The notes below the pieces were generated by a model, which worked only from the letters and a program-made list of their open reading frames with translations, did no database searches and was not told the DNA's origin. Both the position numbers and the translations under genes were made by a program. A DNA stretch of 64,000 nt from Salvelinus alpinus (taxonomy: Eukaryota > Chordata > Actinopteri > Salmoniformes > Salmonidae). Below are positions 29,801 to 53,320 of this stretch, piece after piece. The stretch is from positions 2,942,152 to 3,006,151 of the forward strand of contig NC_092089.1 of the NCBI RefSeq assembly GCF_045679555.1, written 5' to 3'. Each line of letters begins with the position of its first letter. Position 1 is the stretch's first letter.

Positions 29801-31900
29801 TGTTGCTCTGCCTGGAGTACCTTGGTTACACTACCACTAACTACATGTTGCTCTGCCCGGTGTACCTTGGTTACACTACCAACTACATGTAGCTCTGCCT
29901 GGAGTCCCTTGGTTACACTACCACCAACTACATGTAGCTCTGCCTGGAGTACCTTGGTTGCACTATCACCAACTACATGTTGCTCTGTCCGGTGTACCTT
30001 GGTTACACTACCACTAACTACATGTTGCTCTGCCCGGTGTACCTTGGTTACACTACCACCAACTACATGTTGCTCTGCCCGGAGTACCTTGGTTACACTA
30101 TCACCAACTACATGTTGCTCTGCTTGGAGTACCTTGGTTACACTACCACCAACTACATGTTGCTCTGCTTGGAGTACCTTGGTTACACTACCACCAACTA
30201 ATGTTGCTCTGCCCGGTGTACCTTGGTTACACTACCACCAACTACATGTTGCTCTGCCCGGAGTACCTTGGTTACACTATCACCAACTACATGTTGCTCT
30301 GCTTGGAGTACCTTGGTTACACTACCACCAACTACATGTTGCTCTGCCCGGTGTACCTTGGTTACACTACCACCAACTACATGTTGCTCTGCCTGGAGTA
30401 CCTTGGTTACACTATCACCAACTACATGTTGCTCTGCTTGGAGTACCTTGGTTACACTATCACCAACTACATGTAGCTCTGCCTGGAGTACCTTGGTTAC
30501 ACTACCACCAACTACATGTAGCTCTGCCTGGAGTACCTTGGTTACATGACCACCAACTACATGTAGCTCTGCCTGGAGTACCTTGGTTACACTATCACCA
30601 ACTACATGTAGCTCTGCCTGGAGTACCTTGGTTACACTACCACCAACTACATGTTGCTCTGCCTGAAGTACCTTGGTTACACTACCACCAACTACATGTT
30701 GCTCTGCCTGGAGTACCTTGGTTACACTACCACCAACTACATGTTGCTCTGCCCGGTGTACCTTGGTTACACTACCACCAACTACATGTTGCTCTGCCTG
30801 GAGTACCTTGGTTACACTACCACCAACTACATGTTGATCTGCCCGGTGTACCTTGGTTACACTACCACCAACTACATGTTGCTCTGCCTGGAGTACCTTG
30901 GTTACACTACCACCAACTACATGTTGCTCTGCCCGGAGTACCTTGGTTACACTACCACCAACTACATGTTGCTCTGCCTGGAGTACCTTGGTTACACTAT
31001 CACCAACTACATGTTGCTCTGCCCGGTGTACCTTGGTTACACTATCACCAACTACATGTTGCTCTGCCCGGAGTACCTTGGTTACACTACCACCAACTAC
31101 ATGTTGCTCTGCCCGGTGTACCTTGGTTACACTATCACCAACTACATGTTGCTCTGCCCGGTGTACCTTGGTTACACTACCACTAACTACATGTTGCTCT
31201 GCCCGGTGTACCTTGGTTACACTACCACCTACATGTTTCTCTGCCCGGTGTACCTTGGTTACACTACCACCAGCTACATGTTGCTCTGCCCGGAGTACCT
31301 TGGTTACACTACCACCAACTACATGTTGCTCTGCCTGGAGTACCTTGGTTACACTATCACCAACTACATGTAGCTCTGCCTGGAGTACCTTGGTTACACT
31401 ACCACCAACTACATGTTGCTCTGCCTGGAGTACCTTGGTTACACTACCACCAACTACATGTTGCTCTGCCTGGAGTACCTTGGTTACACTACCACTAACT
31501 ACATGTTGCTCTGCCCGGTGTACCTTGGTTACACTACCACCAACTACATGTAGCTCTGCCTGGAGTACCTTGGTTACACTACCACCAACTACATGTTGCT
31601 CTGCCTGGAGTACCTTGGTTACACTACCACCAACTACATGTTGCTCTGCCTAGAGTACCTTGGTTACACTACCACCAACTACATGTAGCTCTGCCTGGAG
31701 TACCTTGGTTGCACTATCACCAACTACATGTTGCTCTGTCCGGTGTACCTTGGTTACACTACCACCAACTACATGTTGCTCTGCCCGGTGTACCTTGGTT
31801 ACACTACCACCAACTACATGTTGCTCTGCCCGGAGTACCTTGGTTACACTATCACCAACTACATGTTGCTCTGCCTGGAGTACCTTGGTTACACTACCAC
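2856..31900. repeat. 45-bp minisatellite, main array with 42-bp variants
   Basis: Some 650 tandem units follow, starting at GTACCTTGGTTACACTACC and continuing to CTCTGCC(C/T)GGA. Frequent variants are 42-bp units missing one CCA (ACTACCAACTACATG), rare 41-bp units reading ACTACCTATACATG (about 3670 and 5462), and point variants at CTATCACC, CTACTACC, CACTAAC, GGTGTACC and GAGTCCC. Larger blocks are themselves repeated. Identical patterns recur at offsets of 1,787 bp (3.68 to 5.47 kb), 1,164-1,209 and 540 bp (10.5-12.6 kb), 2,214 and 1,569 bp (14.3, 16.5, 18.1 kb), 2,700 bp (24.8, 27.5 kb), 3,419 and 4,788 bp (20.6, 24.0, 28.8 kb) and 8,429 bp (21.8, 30.2 kb). I see no unique spacer and no gene within it. 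Confidence 0.96.
3680..7253. repeat. 1,787-bp tandem segmental duplication inside the array
   Basis: The block at about 3680-5466 is followed directly by a copy at about 5467-7253. Every point variant and both 42-bp and 41-bp length variants recur at exactly +1,787 bp. The translations of the two copies are identical through nearly their full length and diverge only near 7215. The boundaries coincide with the rare 41-bp unit, which is consistent with unequal exchange between two such units. The ends are approximate. Confidence 0.88.
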
Positions 31901-34900
31901 CAACTACATGTAGCTCTGCCTGGAGTACCTTGGTTACACTATCACCAACTACATGTTGCTCTGCCTGGAGTACCTTGGTTACACTACCACCAACTACATG
32001 TAGCTCTGCCCGGAGTACCTTGGTTACACTACCACCAACTACATGTAGCTCTGCCCGGAGTACCTTTGTTACACTACCACCAACTACATGTTGCTCTGCC
32101 CGGAGTACCTTGGTTACACTACCACCAACTACATGTTGCTCTGCCCGGAGTACCTTGGTTACACTACCACCAACTACATGTTGCTCTGCCCGGAGTACCT
32201 TGGTTACACTACCACCAACTACATGTTGCTCTGCCTGGAGTACCTTGGTTACACTACCACCAACTACATGTAGCTCTGCCCGGAGTACCTTGGTTACACT
32301 ACCACCAACTACATGTTGCTCTGCCCGGAGTACCTTGGTTACACTACCACCAACTACATGTAGCTCTGCCTGGATTACCTTGGTTACACTACCACCAACT
32401 ACATGTTGCTCTGCCCGGTGTACCTTGGTTACATTACCACCAACTACATGTAGCTCTGCCTGGAGTACCTTGGTTACACTACCACCAACTACATGTTGCT
32501 CTGCCCGGTGTACCTTGGTTACACTACCACCAACTACATGTTGCTCTGCCCGGAGTACCTTGGTTACACTACCACCAACTACATGTAGCTCTGCCTGCAG
32601 TACCTTGGTTACACTACTACCAACTACATGTAGCTCTGCCTGGAGTACCTTGGTTACACTACCACCAACTACATGTAGCTCTGCCTGCAGTACCTTGGTT
32701 ACACTACTACCAACTACATGTTGCTCAGCCCGGAGTACCTTGGTTACACTACCACCAACTACATGTTGCTCTGCCCGGAGTACCTTGGTTACACTACCAC
32801 CAACTACATGTTGCTCTGCCTGGAGTACCTTGGTTACACTACCACCAACTACATGTAGCTCTGCCCGGAGTACCTTGGTTACACTACCACCAACTACATG
32901 TTGCTCTGCCCGGAGTACCTTGGTTACACTACCACCAACTACATGTTGCTCTGCCTGGAGTACCTTGGTTACACTACCACCAACTACATGTTGCTCTGCC
33001 CGGAGTACCTTGGTTACACTACCACCAACTACATGTAGCTCTGCCTGCAGTACCTTGGTTACACTACTACCAACTACATGTAGCTCTGCCTGGAGTACCT
33101 TGGTTACACTACCACCAACTACATGTAGCTCTGCCTGCAGTACCTTGGTTACACTACTACCAACTACATGTTGCTCAGCCCGGAGTACCTTGGTTACACT
33201 ACCACCAACTACATGTTGCTCTGCCCGGAGTACCTTGGTTACACTACCACCAACTACATGTTGCTCTGCCTGGAGTACCTTGGTTACACTACCACCAACT
33301 ACATGTAGCTCTGCCCGGAGTACCTTGGTTACACTACCACCAACTACATGTTGCTCTGCCCGGAGTACCTTGGTTACACTACCACCAACTACATGTTGCT
33401 CTGCCTGGAGTACCTTGGTTACACTACCACCAACTACATGTAGCTCTGCCCGGAGTACCTTGGTTACACTACCACCAACTACATGTTGCTCTGCCCGGAG
33501 TACCTTGGTTACACTACCACCAACTACATGTAGCTCTGCCTGGATTACCTTGGTTACACTACCACCAACTACATGTTGCTCTGCCCGGTGTACCTTGGTT
33601 ACATTACCACCAACTACATGTAGCTCTGCCTGGAGTACCTTGGTTACACTACCACCAACTACATGTTGCTCTGCCCGGTGTACCTTGGTTACACTACCAC
33701 CAACTACATGTTGCTCTGCCCGGAGTACCTTGGTTACACTACCACCAACTACATGTAGCTCTGCCTGCAGTACCTTGGTTACACTACTACCAACTACATG
33801 TAGCTCTGCCTGGAGTACCTTGGTTACACTACCACCAACTACATGTAGCTCTGCCTGCAGTACCTTGGTTACACTACTACCAACTACATGTTGCTCAGCC
33901 CGGAGTACCTTGGTTACACTACCACCAACTACATGTTGCTCTGCCCGGAGTACCTTGGTTACACTACCACCAACTACATGTTGCTCTGCCTGGAGTACCT
34001 TGGTTACACTACCACCAACTACATGTAGCTCTGCCCGGAGTACCTTGGTTACACTACCACCAACTACATGTTGCTCTGCCCGGAGTACCTTGGTTACACT
34101 ACCACCAACTACATGTTGCTCTGCCCGGAGTACCTTGGTTACACTACCACCAACTACATGTTGCTCTGCCTGGAGTACCTTGGTTACACTACCACCAACT
34201 ACATGTAGCTCTGCCCGGAGTACCTTGGTTACACTACCACCAACTACATGTTGCTCTGCCCGGAGTACCTTGGTTACACTACCACCAACTACATGTTGCT
34301 CTGCCTGGAGTACCTTGGTTACACTACCACCAACTACATGTAGCTCTGCCCGGAGTACCTTGGTTACACTACCACCAACTACATGTTGCTCTGCCCGGAG
34401 TACCTTGGTTACACTACCACCAACTACATGTTGCTCTGCCCGGAGTACCTTGGTTACACTACCACCAACTACATGTTGCTCTGCCTGGAGTACCTTGGTT
34501 ACACTACCACCAACTACATGTAGCTCTGCCCGGAGTACCTTGGTTACACTACCACCAACTACATGTTGCTCTGCCCGGAGTACCTTGGTTACACTATCAC
34601 CAACTACATGTTGCTCTGCCTGGAGTACCTTGGTTACACTACCACCAACTACATGTAGCTCTGCCTGGAGTACCTTGGTTACACTATCACCAACTACATG
34701 TTGCTCTGCCTGGAGTACCTTGGTTACACTACCACCAACTACATGTAGCTCTGCCCGGAGTACCTTGGTTACACTACCACCAACTACATGTAGCTCTGCC
34801 CGGAGTACCTTGGTTACACTACCACCAACTACATGTTGCTCTGCCCGGAGTACCTTGGTTACACTACCACCAACTACATGTTGCTCTGCCTGGAGTACCT

Positions 34901-37900
34901 TGGTTACACTACCACCAACTACATGTAGCTCTGCCCGGAGTACCTTGGTTACACTACCACCAACTACATGTTGCTCTGCCCGGAGTACCTTGGTTACACT
35001 ACCACCAACTACATGTAGCTCTGCCTGGATTACCTTGGTTACACTACCACCAACTACATGTTGCTCTGCCCGGTGTACCTTGGTTACATTACCACCAACT
35101 ACATGTAGCTCTGCCTGGAGTACCTTGGTTACACTACCACCAACTACATGTTGCTCTGCCCGGTGTACCTTGGTTACACTACCACCAACTACATGTTGCT
35201 CTGCCCGGAGTACCTTGGTTACACTACCACCAACTACATGTAGCTCTGCCTGCAGTACCTTGGTTACACTACTACCAACTACATGTAGCTCTGCCTGGAG
35301 TACCTTGGTTACACTACCACCAACTACATGTAGCTCTGCCTGCAGTACCTTGGTTACACTACTACCAACTACATGTTGCTCAGCCCGGAGTACCTTGGTT
35401 ACACTACCACCAACTACATGTTGCTCTGCCCGGAGTACCTTGGTTACACTACCACCAACTACATGTTGCTCTGCCTGGAGTACCTTGGTTACACTACCAC
35501 CAACTACATGTAGCTCTGCCCGGAGTACCTTGGTTACACTACCACCAACTACATGTTGCTCTGCCCGGAGTACCTTGGTTACACTACCACCAACTACATG
35601 TTGCTCTGCCTGGAGTACCTTGGTTACACTACCACCAACTACATGTTGCTCTGCCCGGAGTACCTTGGTTACACTACCACCAACTACATGTAGCTCTGCC
35701 TGCAGTACCTTGGTTACACTACTACCAACTACATGTAGCTCTGCCTGGAGTACCTTGGTTACACTACCACCAACTACATGTAGCTCTGCCTGCAGTACCT
35801 TGGTTACACTACTACCAACTACATGTTGCTCAGCCCGGAGTACCTTGGTTACACTACCACCAACTACATGTTGCTCTGCCCGGAGTACCTTGGTTACACT
35901 ACCACCAACTACATGTTGCTCTGCCTGGAGTACCTTGGTTACACTACCACCAACTACATGTAGCTCTGCCCGGAGTACCTTGGTTACACTACCACCAACT
36001 ACATGTTGCTCTGCCCGGAGTACCTTGGTTACACTACCACCAACTACATGTTGCTCTGCCTGGAGTACCTTGGTTACACTACCACCAACTACATGTAGCT
36101 CTGCCCGGAGTACCTTGGTTACACTACCACCAACTACATGTTGCTCTGCCCGGAGTACCTTGGTTACACTACCACCAACTACATGTAGCTCTGCCTGGAT
36201 TACCTTGGTTACACTACCACCAACTACATGTTGCTCTGCCCGGTGTACCTTGGTTACATTACCACCAACTACATGTAGCTCTGCCTGGAGTACCTTGGTT
36301 ACACTACCACCAACTACATGTTGCTCTGCCCGGTGTACCTTGGTTACACTACCACCAACTACATGTAGCTCTGCCTGGAGTACCTTGGTTACACTACCAC
36401 CAACTACATGTTGCTCTGCCCGGTGTACCTTGGTTACACTACCACCAACTACATGTTGCTCTGCCCGGAGTACCTTGGTTACACTACCACCAACTACATG
36501 TAGCTCTGCCTGCAGTACCTTGGTTACACTACTACCAACTACATGTAGCTCTGCCTGGAGTACCTTGGTTACACTACCACCAACTACATGTAGCTCTGCC
36601 TGCAGTACCTTGGTTACACTACTACCAACTACATGTTGCTCAGCCCGGAGTACCTTGGTTACACTACCACCAACTACATGTTGCTCTGCCCGGAGTACCT
36701 TGGTTACACTACCACCAACTACATGTTGCTCTGCCTGGAGTACCTTGGTTACACTACCACCAACTACATGTAGCTCTGCCCGGAGTACCTTGGTTACACT
36801 ACCACCAACTACATGTTGCTCTGCCCGGAGTACCTTGGTTACACTACCACCAACTACATGTTGCTCTGCCCGGAGTACCTTGGTTACACTACCACCAACT
36901 ACATGTTGCTCTGCCTGGAGTACCTTGGTTACACTACCACCAACTACATGTAGCTCTGCCCGGAGTACCTTGGTTACACTACCACCAACTACATGTTGCT
37001 CTGCCCGGAGTACCTTGGTTACACTACCACCAACTACATGTTGCTCTGCCCGGTGTACCTTGGTTACACTACCACCAACTACATGTTGCTCTGCCCGGAG
37101 TACCTTGGTTACACTATCACCAACTACATGTTGCTCTGCCTGGAGTACCTTGGTTACACTACCACCAACTACATGTAGCTCTGCCTGGAGTACCTTGGTT
37201 ACACTATCACCAACTACATGTTGCTCTGCCTGGAGTACCTTGGTTACACTACCACCAACTACATGTAGCTCTGCCCGGAGTACCTTGGTTACACTACCAC
37301 CAACTACATGTAGCTCTGCCCGGAGTACCTTTGTTACTCTACCACCAACTACATGTTGCTCTGCCCGGAGTACCTTGGTTACACTACCACCAACTACATG
37401 TTGCTCTGCCTGGAGTACCTTGGTTACACTACCACCAACTACATGTAGCTCTGCCCGGAGTACCTTGGTTACACTACCACCAACTACATGTTGCTCTGCC
37501 CGGAGTACCTTGGTTACACTACCACCAACTACATGTTGCTCTGCCCGGAGTACCTTGGTTACACTACCACCAACTACATGTAGCTCTGCCTGGATTACCT
37601 TGGTTACACTACCACCAACTACATGTTGCTCTGCCCGGTGTACCTTGGTTACATTACCACCAACTACATGTAGCTCTGCCTGGAGTACCTTGGTTACACT
37701 ACCACCAACTACATGTTGCTCTGCCCGGTGTACCTTGGTTACACTACCACCAACTACATGTTGCTCTGCCCGGAGTACCTTGGTTACACTACCACCAACT
37801 ACATGTAGCTCTGCCTGCAGTACCTTGGTTACACTACTACCAACTACATGTAGCTCTGCCTGGAGTACCTTGGTTACACTACCACCAACTACATGTAGCT

Positions 37901-40900
37901 CTGCCTGCAGTACCTTGGTTACACTACTACCAACTACATGTTGCTCAGCCCGGAGTACCTTGGTTACACTACCACCAACTACATGTTGCTCTGCCCGGAG
38001 TACCTTGGTTACACTACCACCAACTACATGTTGCTCTGCCTGGAGTACCTTTGTTACACTACCACCAACTACATGTAGCTCTGCCCGGAGTACCTTGGTT
38101 ACACTACCACCAACTACATGTTGCTCTGCCCGGAGTACCTTGGTTACACTACCACCAACTACATGTTGCTCTGCCCGGAGTACCTTGATTACACTACCAC
38201 CAACTACATGTTGCTCTGCCCGGAGTACCTTGGTTACACTACCACCAACTACATGTTGCTCTGCCTGGAGTACCTTGGTTACATTACCACCAACTACATG
38301 TTGCTCTGCCCGGTGTACCTTGGTTACACTACCACCAACTACATGTTGCTCTGCCCGGAGTACCTTGGTTACACTACCACCAACTACATGTTGCTCTGCC
38401 TGGAGTACCTTGGTTACACTACCACCAACTACATGTAGCTCTGCCCGGAGTACCTTGGTTACACTACCACCAACTACATGTTGCTCTGCCCGGAGTACCT
38501 TGGTTACACTACCACCAACTACATGTTGCTCTGCCCGGAGTACCTTGGTTACACTACCACCAACTACATGTTGCTCTGCCCGGAGTACCTTGGTTACACT
38601 ACCACCAACTACATGTTGCTCTGCCTGGAGTACCTTGGTTACATTACCACCAACTACATGTTGCTCTGCCCGGTGTACCTTGGTTACACTACCACCAACT
38701 ACATGTAGCTCTGCCTGGAGTACCTTGGTTACACTACCACCAACTACATGTTGCTCTGCCTGGAGTACCTTGGTTACACTACCACCAACTACATGTTGCT
38801 CTGCCAGGAGTACCTTGGTTACACTACCACCAACTACATGTTGCTCTGCCCGGAGTACCTTGGTTACACTACCACCAACTACATGTTGCTCTGCCCGGAG
38901 TACCTTGGTTACACTACCACCAATTACATGTTGCTCTGCCTGGAGTACCTTGGTTACATTACCACCAACTACATGTAGCTCTGCCTGGAGTACCTTGGTT
39001 ACACTACCACCAATTACATGTTGCTCTGCCCGGTGTACCTTGGTTACACTACCACCAACTACATGTTGCTCTGCCCGGAGTACCTTGGTTACACTACCAC
39101 CAACTACATGTAGCTCTGCCTGGAGTACCTTGGTTACACTACTACCAACTACATGTTGCTCTGCCTGGAGTACCTTGGTTACACTACCACCAACTACATG
39201 TAGCTCTGCCTGGAGTACCTTGGTTACACTATCACCAACTACATGTTGCTCTGCCTGGAGTACCTTGGTTACACTACCACCAACTACATGTTGCTCTGCC
39301 TGGAGTCCCTTGGTTACACTACCAACTACATGTTGCTCTGCCTGGAGTACCTTGGTTACACTACCACCAACTACATTTAGCTCTGCCTGGAGTACCTTGG
39401 TTACACTACCACCAACTACATGTAGCTCTGCCTGGAGTACCTTGGTTACACTACCACCAACTACATGTTGCTCTGCCTGGAGTCCCTTGGTTACACTACC
39501 ACCAACTACATGTTGCTCTGCCTGGAGTCCCTTGGTTACACTACCACCAACTACATGTAGCTCTGCCTGGTGTACCTTGGTTACACTACCACCAACTACA
39601 TGTTGCTCTGCCTGGAGTACCTTGGTTACACTACCACCAACTACATGTTGCTCTGCCTGGAGTACCTTGGTTACACTACCACCAACTACATGTAGCTCTG
39701 CCCGGAGTACCTTGGTTACACTACCACCAACTACATGTTGCTCTGCCCGGAGTACCTTGGTTACACTACCACCAACTACATGTTGCTCTGCCCGGAGTAC
39801 CTTGGTTACACTACCACCAATTACATGTTGCTCTGCCTGGAGTACCTTGGTTACATTACCACCAACTACATGTAGCTCTGCCTGGAGTACCTTGGTTACA
39901 CTACCACCAATTACATGTTGCTCTGCCCGGTGTACCTTGGTTACACTACCACCAACTACATGTTGCTCTGCCCGGAGTACCTTGGTTACACTACCACCAA
40001 CTACATGTAGCTCTGCCTGGAGTACCTTGGTTACACTACTACCAACTACATGTTGCTCTGCCTGGAGTACCTTGGTTACACTACCACCAACTACATGTAG
40101 CTCTGCCTGGAGTACCTTGGTTACACTATCACCAACTACATGTTGCTCTGCCTGGAGTACCTTGGTTACACTACCACCAATTACATGTTGCTCTGCCTGG
40201 AGTACCTTGGTTACACTACCACCAACTACATGTTGCTCTGCCTGGAGTACCTTGGTTACACTACCACCAACTACATTTAGCTCTGCCTGGAGTACCTTGG
40301 TTACACTATCACCAACTACATGTTGCTCTGCCTGGAGTACCTTGGTTACACTACCACCAACTACATGTAGCTCTGCCTGGAGTACCTTGGTTACACTACC
40401 ACCAACTACATTTAGCTCTGCCTGGAGTACCTTGGTTACACTACCACCAACTACATGTAGCTCTGCCTGGAGTACCTTGGTTACACTACCACCAACTACA
40501 TGTTGCTCTGCCTGGAGTCCCTTGGTTACACTACCAACTACATGTTGCTCTGCCTGGAGTACCTTGGTTACACTACCACCAACTACATGTTGCTCTGCCT
40601 GGAGTCCCTTGGTTACACTACCACCAACTACATGTTGCTCTGCCTGGAGTCCCTTGGTTACACTACCACCAACTACATGTTGCTCTGCCTGGAGTCCCTT
40701 GGTTACACTACCAACTACATGTTGCTCTGCCTGGAGTACCTTGGCTACACTACCACCAACTACATTTAGCTCTGCCTGGAGTACCTTGGTTACACTACCA
40801 CCAACTACATGTAGCTCTGCCTGGAGTACCTTGGTTACACTACCACCAACTACATGTTGCTCTGCCTGGAGTCCCTTGGTTACACTACCACCAACTACAT

Positions 40901-41138
40901 GTTGCTCTGCCTGGAGTCCCTTGGTTACACTACCACCAACTACATGTAGCTCTGCCTGGTGTACCTTGGTTACACTACCACCAACTACATGTAGCTCTGC
41001 CCGGAGTACCTTGGTTACACTACCTATACATGTTGCTCTGCCTGGAGTACCTTGGTTACACTACCACCAACTACATGTTGCTCTGCCCGGAGTACCTTGG
41101 TTACACTACCACCAACTACATGTAGCTCTGCCCGGAGT
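31901..41138. repeat. 45-bp minisatellite, right block, mostly exact 45-bp units
   Basis: From about 31.9 to 38.9 kb all units keep exactly 45 bp. Only a few 42- and 41-bp units appear from 39.3 kb on. Units with CCCGGAG dominate, unlike the CCTGGAG-rich main array. A recognisable higher-order module (TGCAGTACC, CTACTACC, TGGAGTACC, TGCAGTACC, CTACTACC, then GCTCAGCCC) recurs seven times, its CAGCCC marker lying near 32725, 33175, 33895, 35380, 35830, 36640 and 37945. The spacings are 10, 16, 33, 10, 18 and 29 units. The array ends at CCCGGAGTACCCC near 41138. Two plus frames and one minus frame stay open for thousands of bases only because of the period. Confidence 0.95.
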
Positions 41139-41290
41139 ACCCCTGAAGTATCCCGTCGTGTGCATTTAGGCAGTAGGCATGGTCATGAATCTTCTTAAGA
41201 ACCCCCTGTGGATAGGTTATTACCCCTAGGGATCCTGGCACCCCTGGTTGAGCCCCTGTTTTTGTGTGTATTGTTAACAACAAGACTTTC
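41139..41290. other. short unique junction between array and il6r
   Basis: About 150 bp of non-repetitive sequence follow the last array unit. I see no coding signal in it. Confidence 0.5.
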
Positions 41291-41358
41291 CACTGAGTGG
41301 ACAAAACATTAAGAACACCTTAATATTTAGTTGACCCCCCCCAGCACCTACTACCATA
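41291..41358. mobile_element. terminal fragment of another Tc1-like element
   Basis: CACTGAGTGGACAAAACATT followed by AAGAACACCTTAATATTTAG resembles the terminal inverted repeat of a second salmonid Tc1-like family. It is followed at once by GCACCTACTACCATA, which I recall as an internal stretch of the same family. The copy therefore looks internally deleted and truncated. The assignment rests on remembered similarity and needs a repeat-library match. Confidence 0.5.
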
Positions 41359-41549
41359 GTGTACATTGTCAGTGACAGATCCCAGTAAAAATGGCATACA
41401 TATGTATACCCAAACAAAAATATCCTAGGTGTTGTGTACAAACCATTTATAGACGACTACCATCACCTGCTGGTCACAAATACATTTCCTTCACTACAAA
41501 TGTGATTATACACTCAGAACAGCATTTTCTAAATAAACTGTCTTTACAC

Positions 41550-41810
41550 AAGTTTGTATTCAAAACTATTTATTTCATTCTGACAAAATGATTTACAAAA
41601 ACAAAATACTTTTAAATAAACACACAAATTAATATTTACATCATTACTCTACTGGCTCATTTTCCCCAATGAGAACAAAATACTGCACACATCCAAACAG
41701 TGAAATAACAGTAAAATAACAGGGCTTCTCCAGCCTGGACTAGGGGAACAGGGGGCTAGCAGTAAGGACCTGGGATAGAGGGTAAGGGGTTTGTTTTAAG
41801 AGCAGGCATA
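41550..41810 (-). other. il6r: il6r 3' untranslated region (predicted)
   Basis: This AT-rich stretch lies between the il6r stop codon and a poly(A) signal. Its extent is inferred from the signal position only. Confidence 0.5.
41569..41574 (-). promoter_or_regulatory. il6r: candidate poly(A) signal of il6r
   Basis: AATAAA on the minus strand lies about 240 bp beyond the il6r stop codon and is the only perfect hexamer I see in that interval. Confidence 0.5.
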
Positions 41811-52709
<10,899 letters not shown>

Positions 52710-52900
52710 CTTTACGCGTCTTTAATACGAGTCATCTCTCTGTGTCGGTAAATCCAATCACACCGTATCAGTAGACGAGGTTATAAAGCTGCTCCCTTTC
52801 AGACATCAATCAACACTCATTTGAAACGCAGAAAAAAACGTTATACAAGTCGGCCCTGTTCCCGTACAAGCTCTCCAGACTACCTCTCCGCTGGCCTGGG
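52710..52900 (-). promoter_or_regulatory. il6r: il6r 5' UTR and candidate promoter
   Basis: Upstream of the start codon on the minus strand is CAGCTTTATAACC (about 52780-52792), a weak TATA-like motif about 75 bp from the ATG, with a GATTGGATT (inverted CCAAT core) near 52750. The true start site is unknown. Confidence 0.3.
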
Positions 52901-52997
52901 TCTGGGCTGCCTTTATGAGCAGCTGTTGATTTACATAACTCAAATAGATCAGACCACCTTCTGTGTTTTAATAAAATAACAGAAGCGAAGACATCAC

Positions 52998-53133
52998 CAG
53001 GGGCATATTCATCACGCCGAATCTTTTGCAGAAACGTTGCAAACGACGAAACGGGAAGGGACCTACATGAATTTGTCCTAATAGCCTAAGACCACCCCCT
53101 CACACACCCACCCCCAACGGGCTCTTTTCAATC

Positions 53134-53164
<31 letters not shown>

Positions 53165-53320
53165 GCGCTGTATATGAACTCACATATACACCCACCCAAC
53201 GTGCTCTTTTCAATCCGTATCTGGGAAATTCAGTTTTACAGCGTGATTGAAATTTCAAGGTAATGCTCCCGCTTTAGCGGAGACTGTATTCACGATAAAC
53301 GCTGCATGTCGGCTCAATCG
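52998..53320. repeat. dispersed-repeat-like sequence with local duplication and (CA)n
   Basis: GGGGCATATTCATCACGCCG through CTACATGAATTTGTCC, and later GATTGAAATTTCAAGGTAAT, look like fragments of common teleost interspersed repeats. I recall them but cannot verify this. GCTCTTTTCAATCCGTA occurs twice (about 53121 and 53203) around a 26-bp CA run at 53139-53164. Confidence 0.4.

Noticed and set aside
2856..41138. Giant repeat protein genes (open frames of 646 to 3,169 codons)
   Set aside because: The residue period equals one DNA unit, two plus frames are open together, frames break wherever 41- or 35-bp units occur, and there is no start, splice or domain evidence.
1..41138. CRISPR array
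   Set aside because: Units are head-to-tail without unique spacers, in a vertebrate genome with no cas genes.
1..41138. G-quadruplex or hairpin-forming satellite
   Set aside because: The minus strand has only scattered GG pairs and one GGG per some units, and GTACCTTGGTTAC is only an imperfect dyad. Not enough to claim structure.
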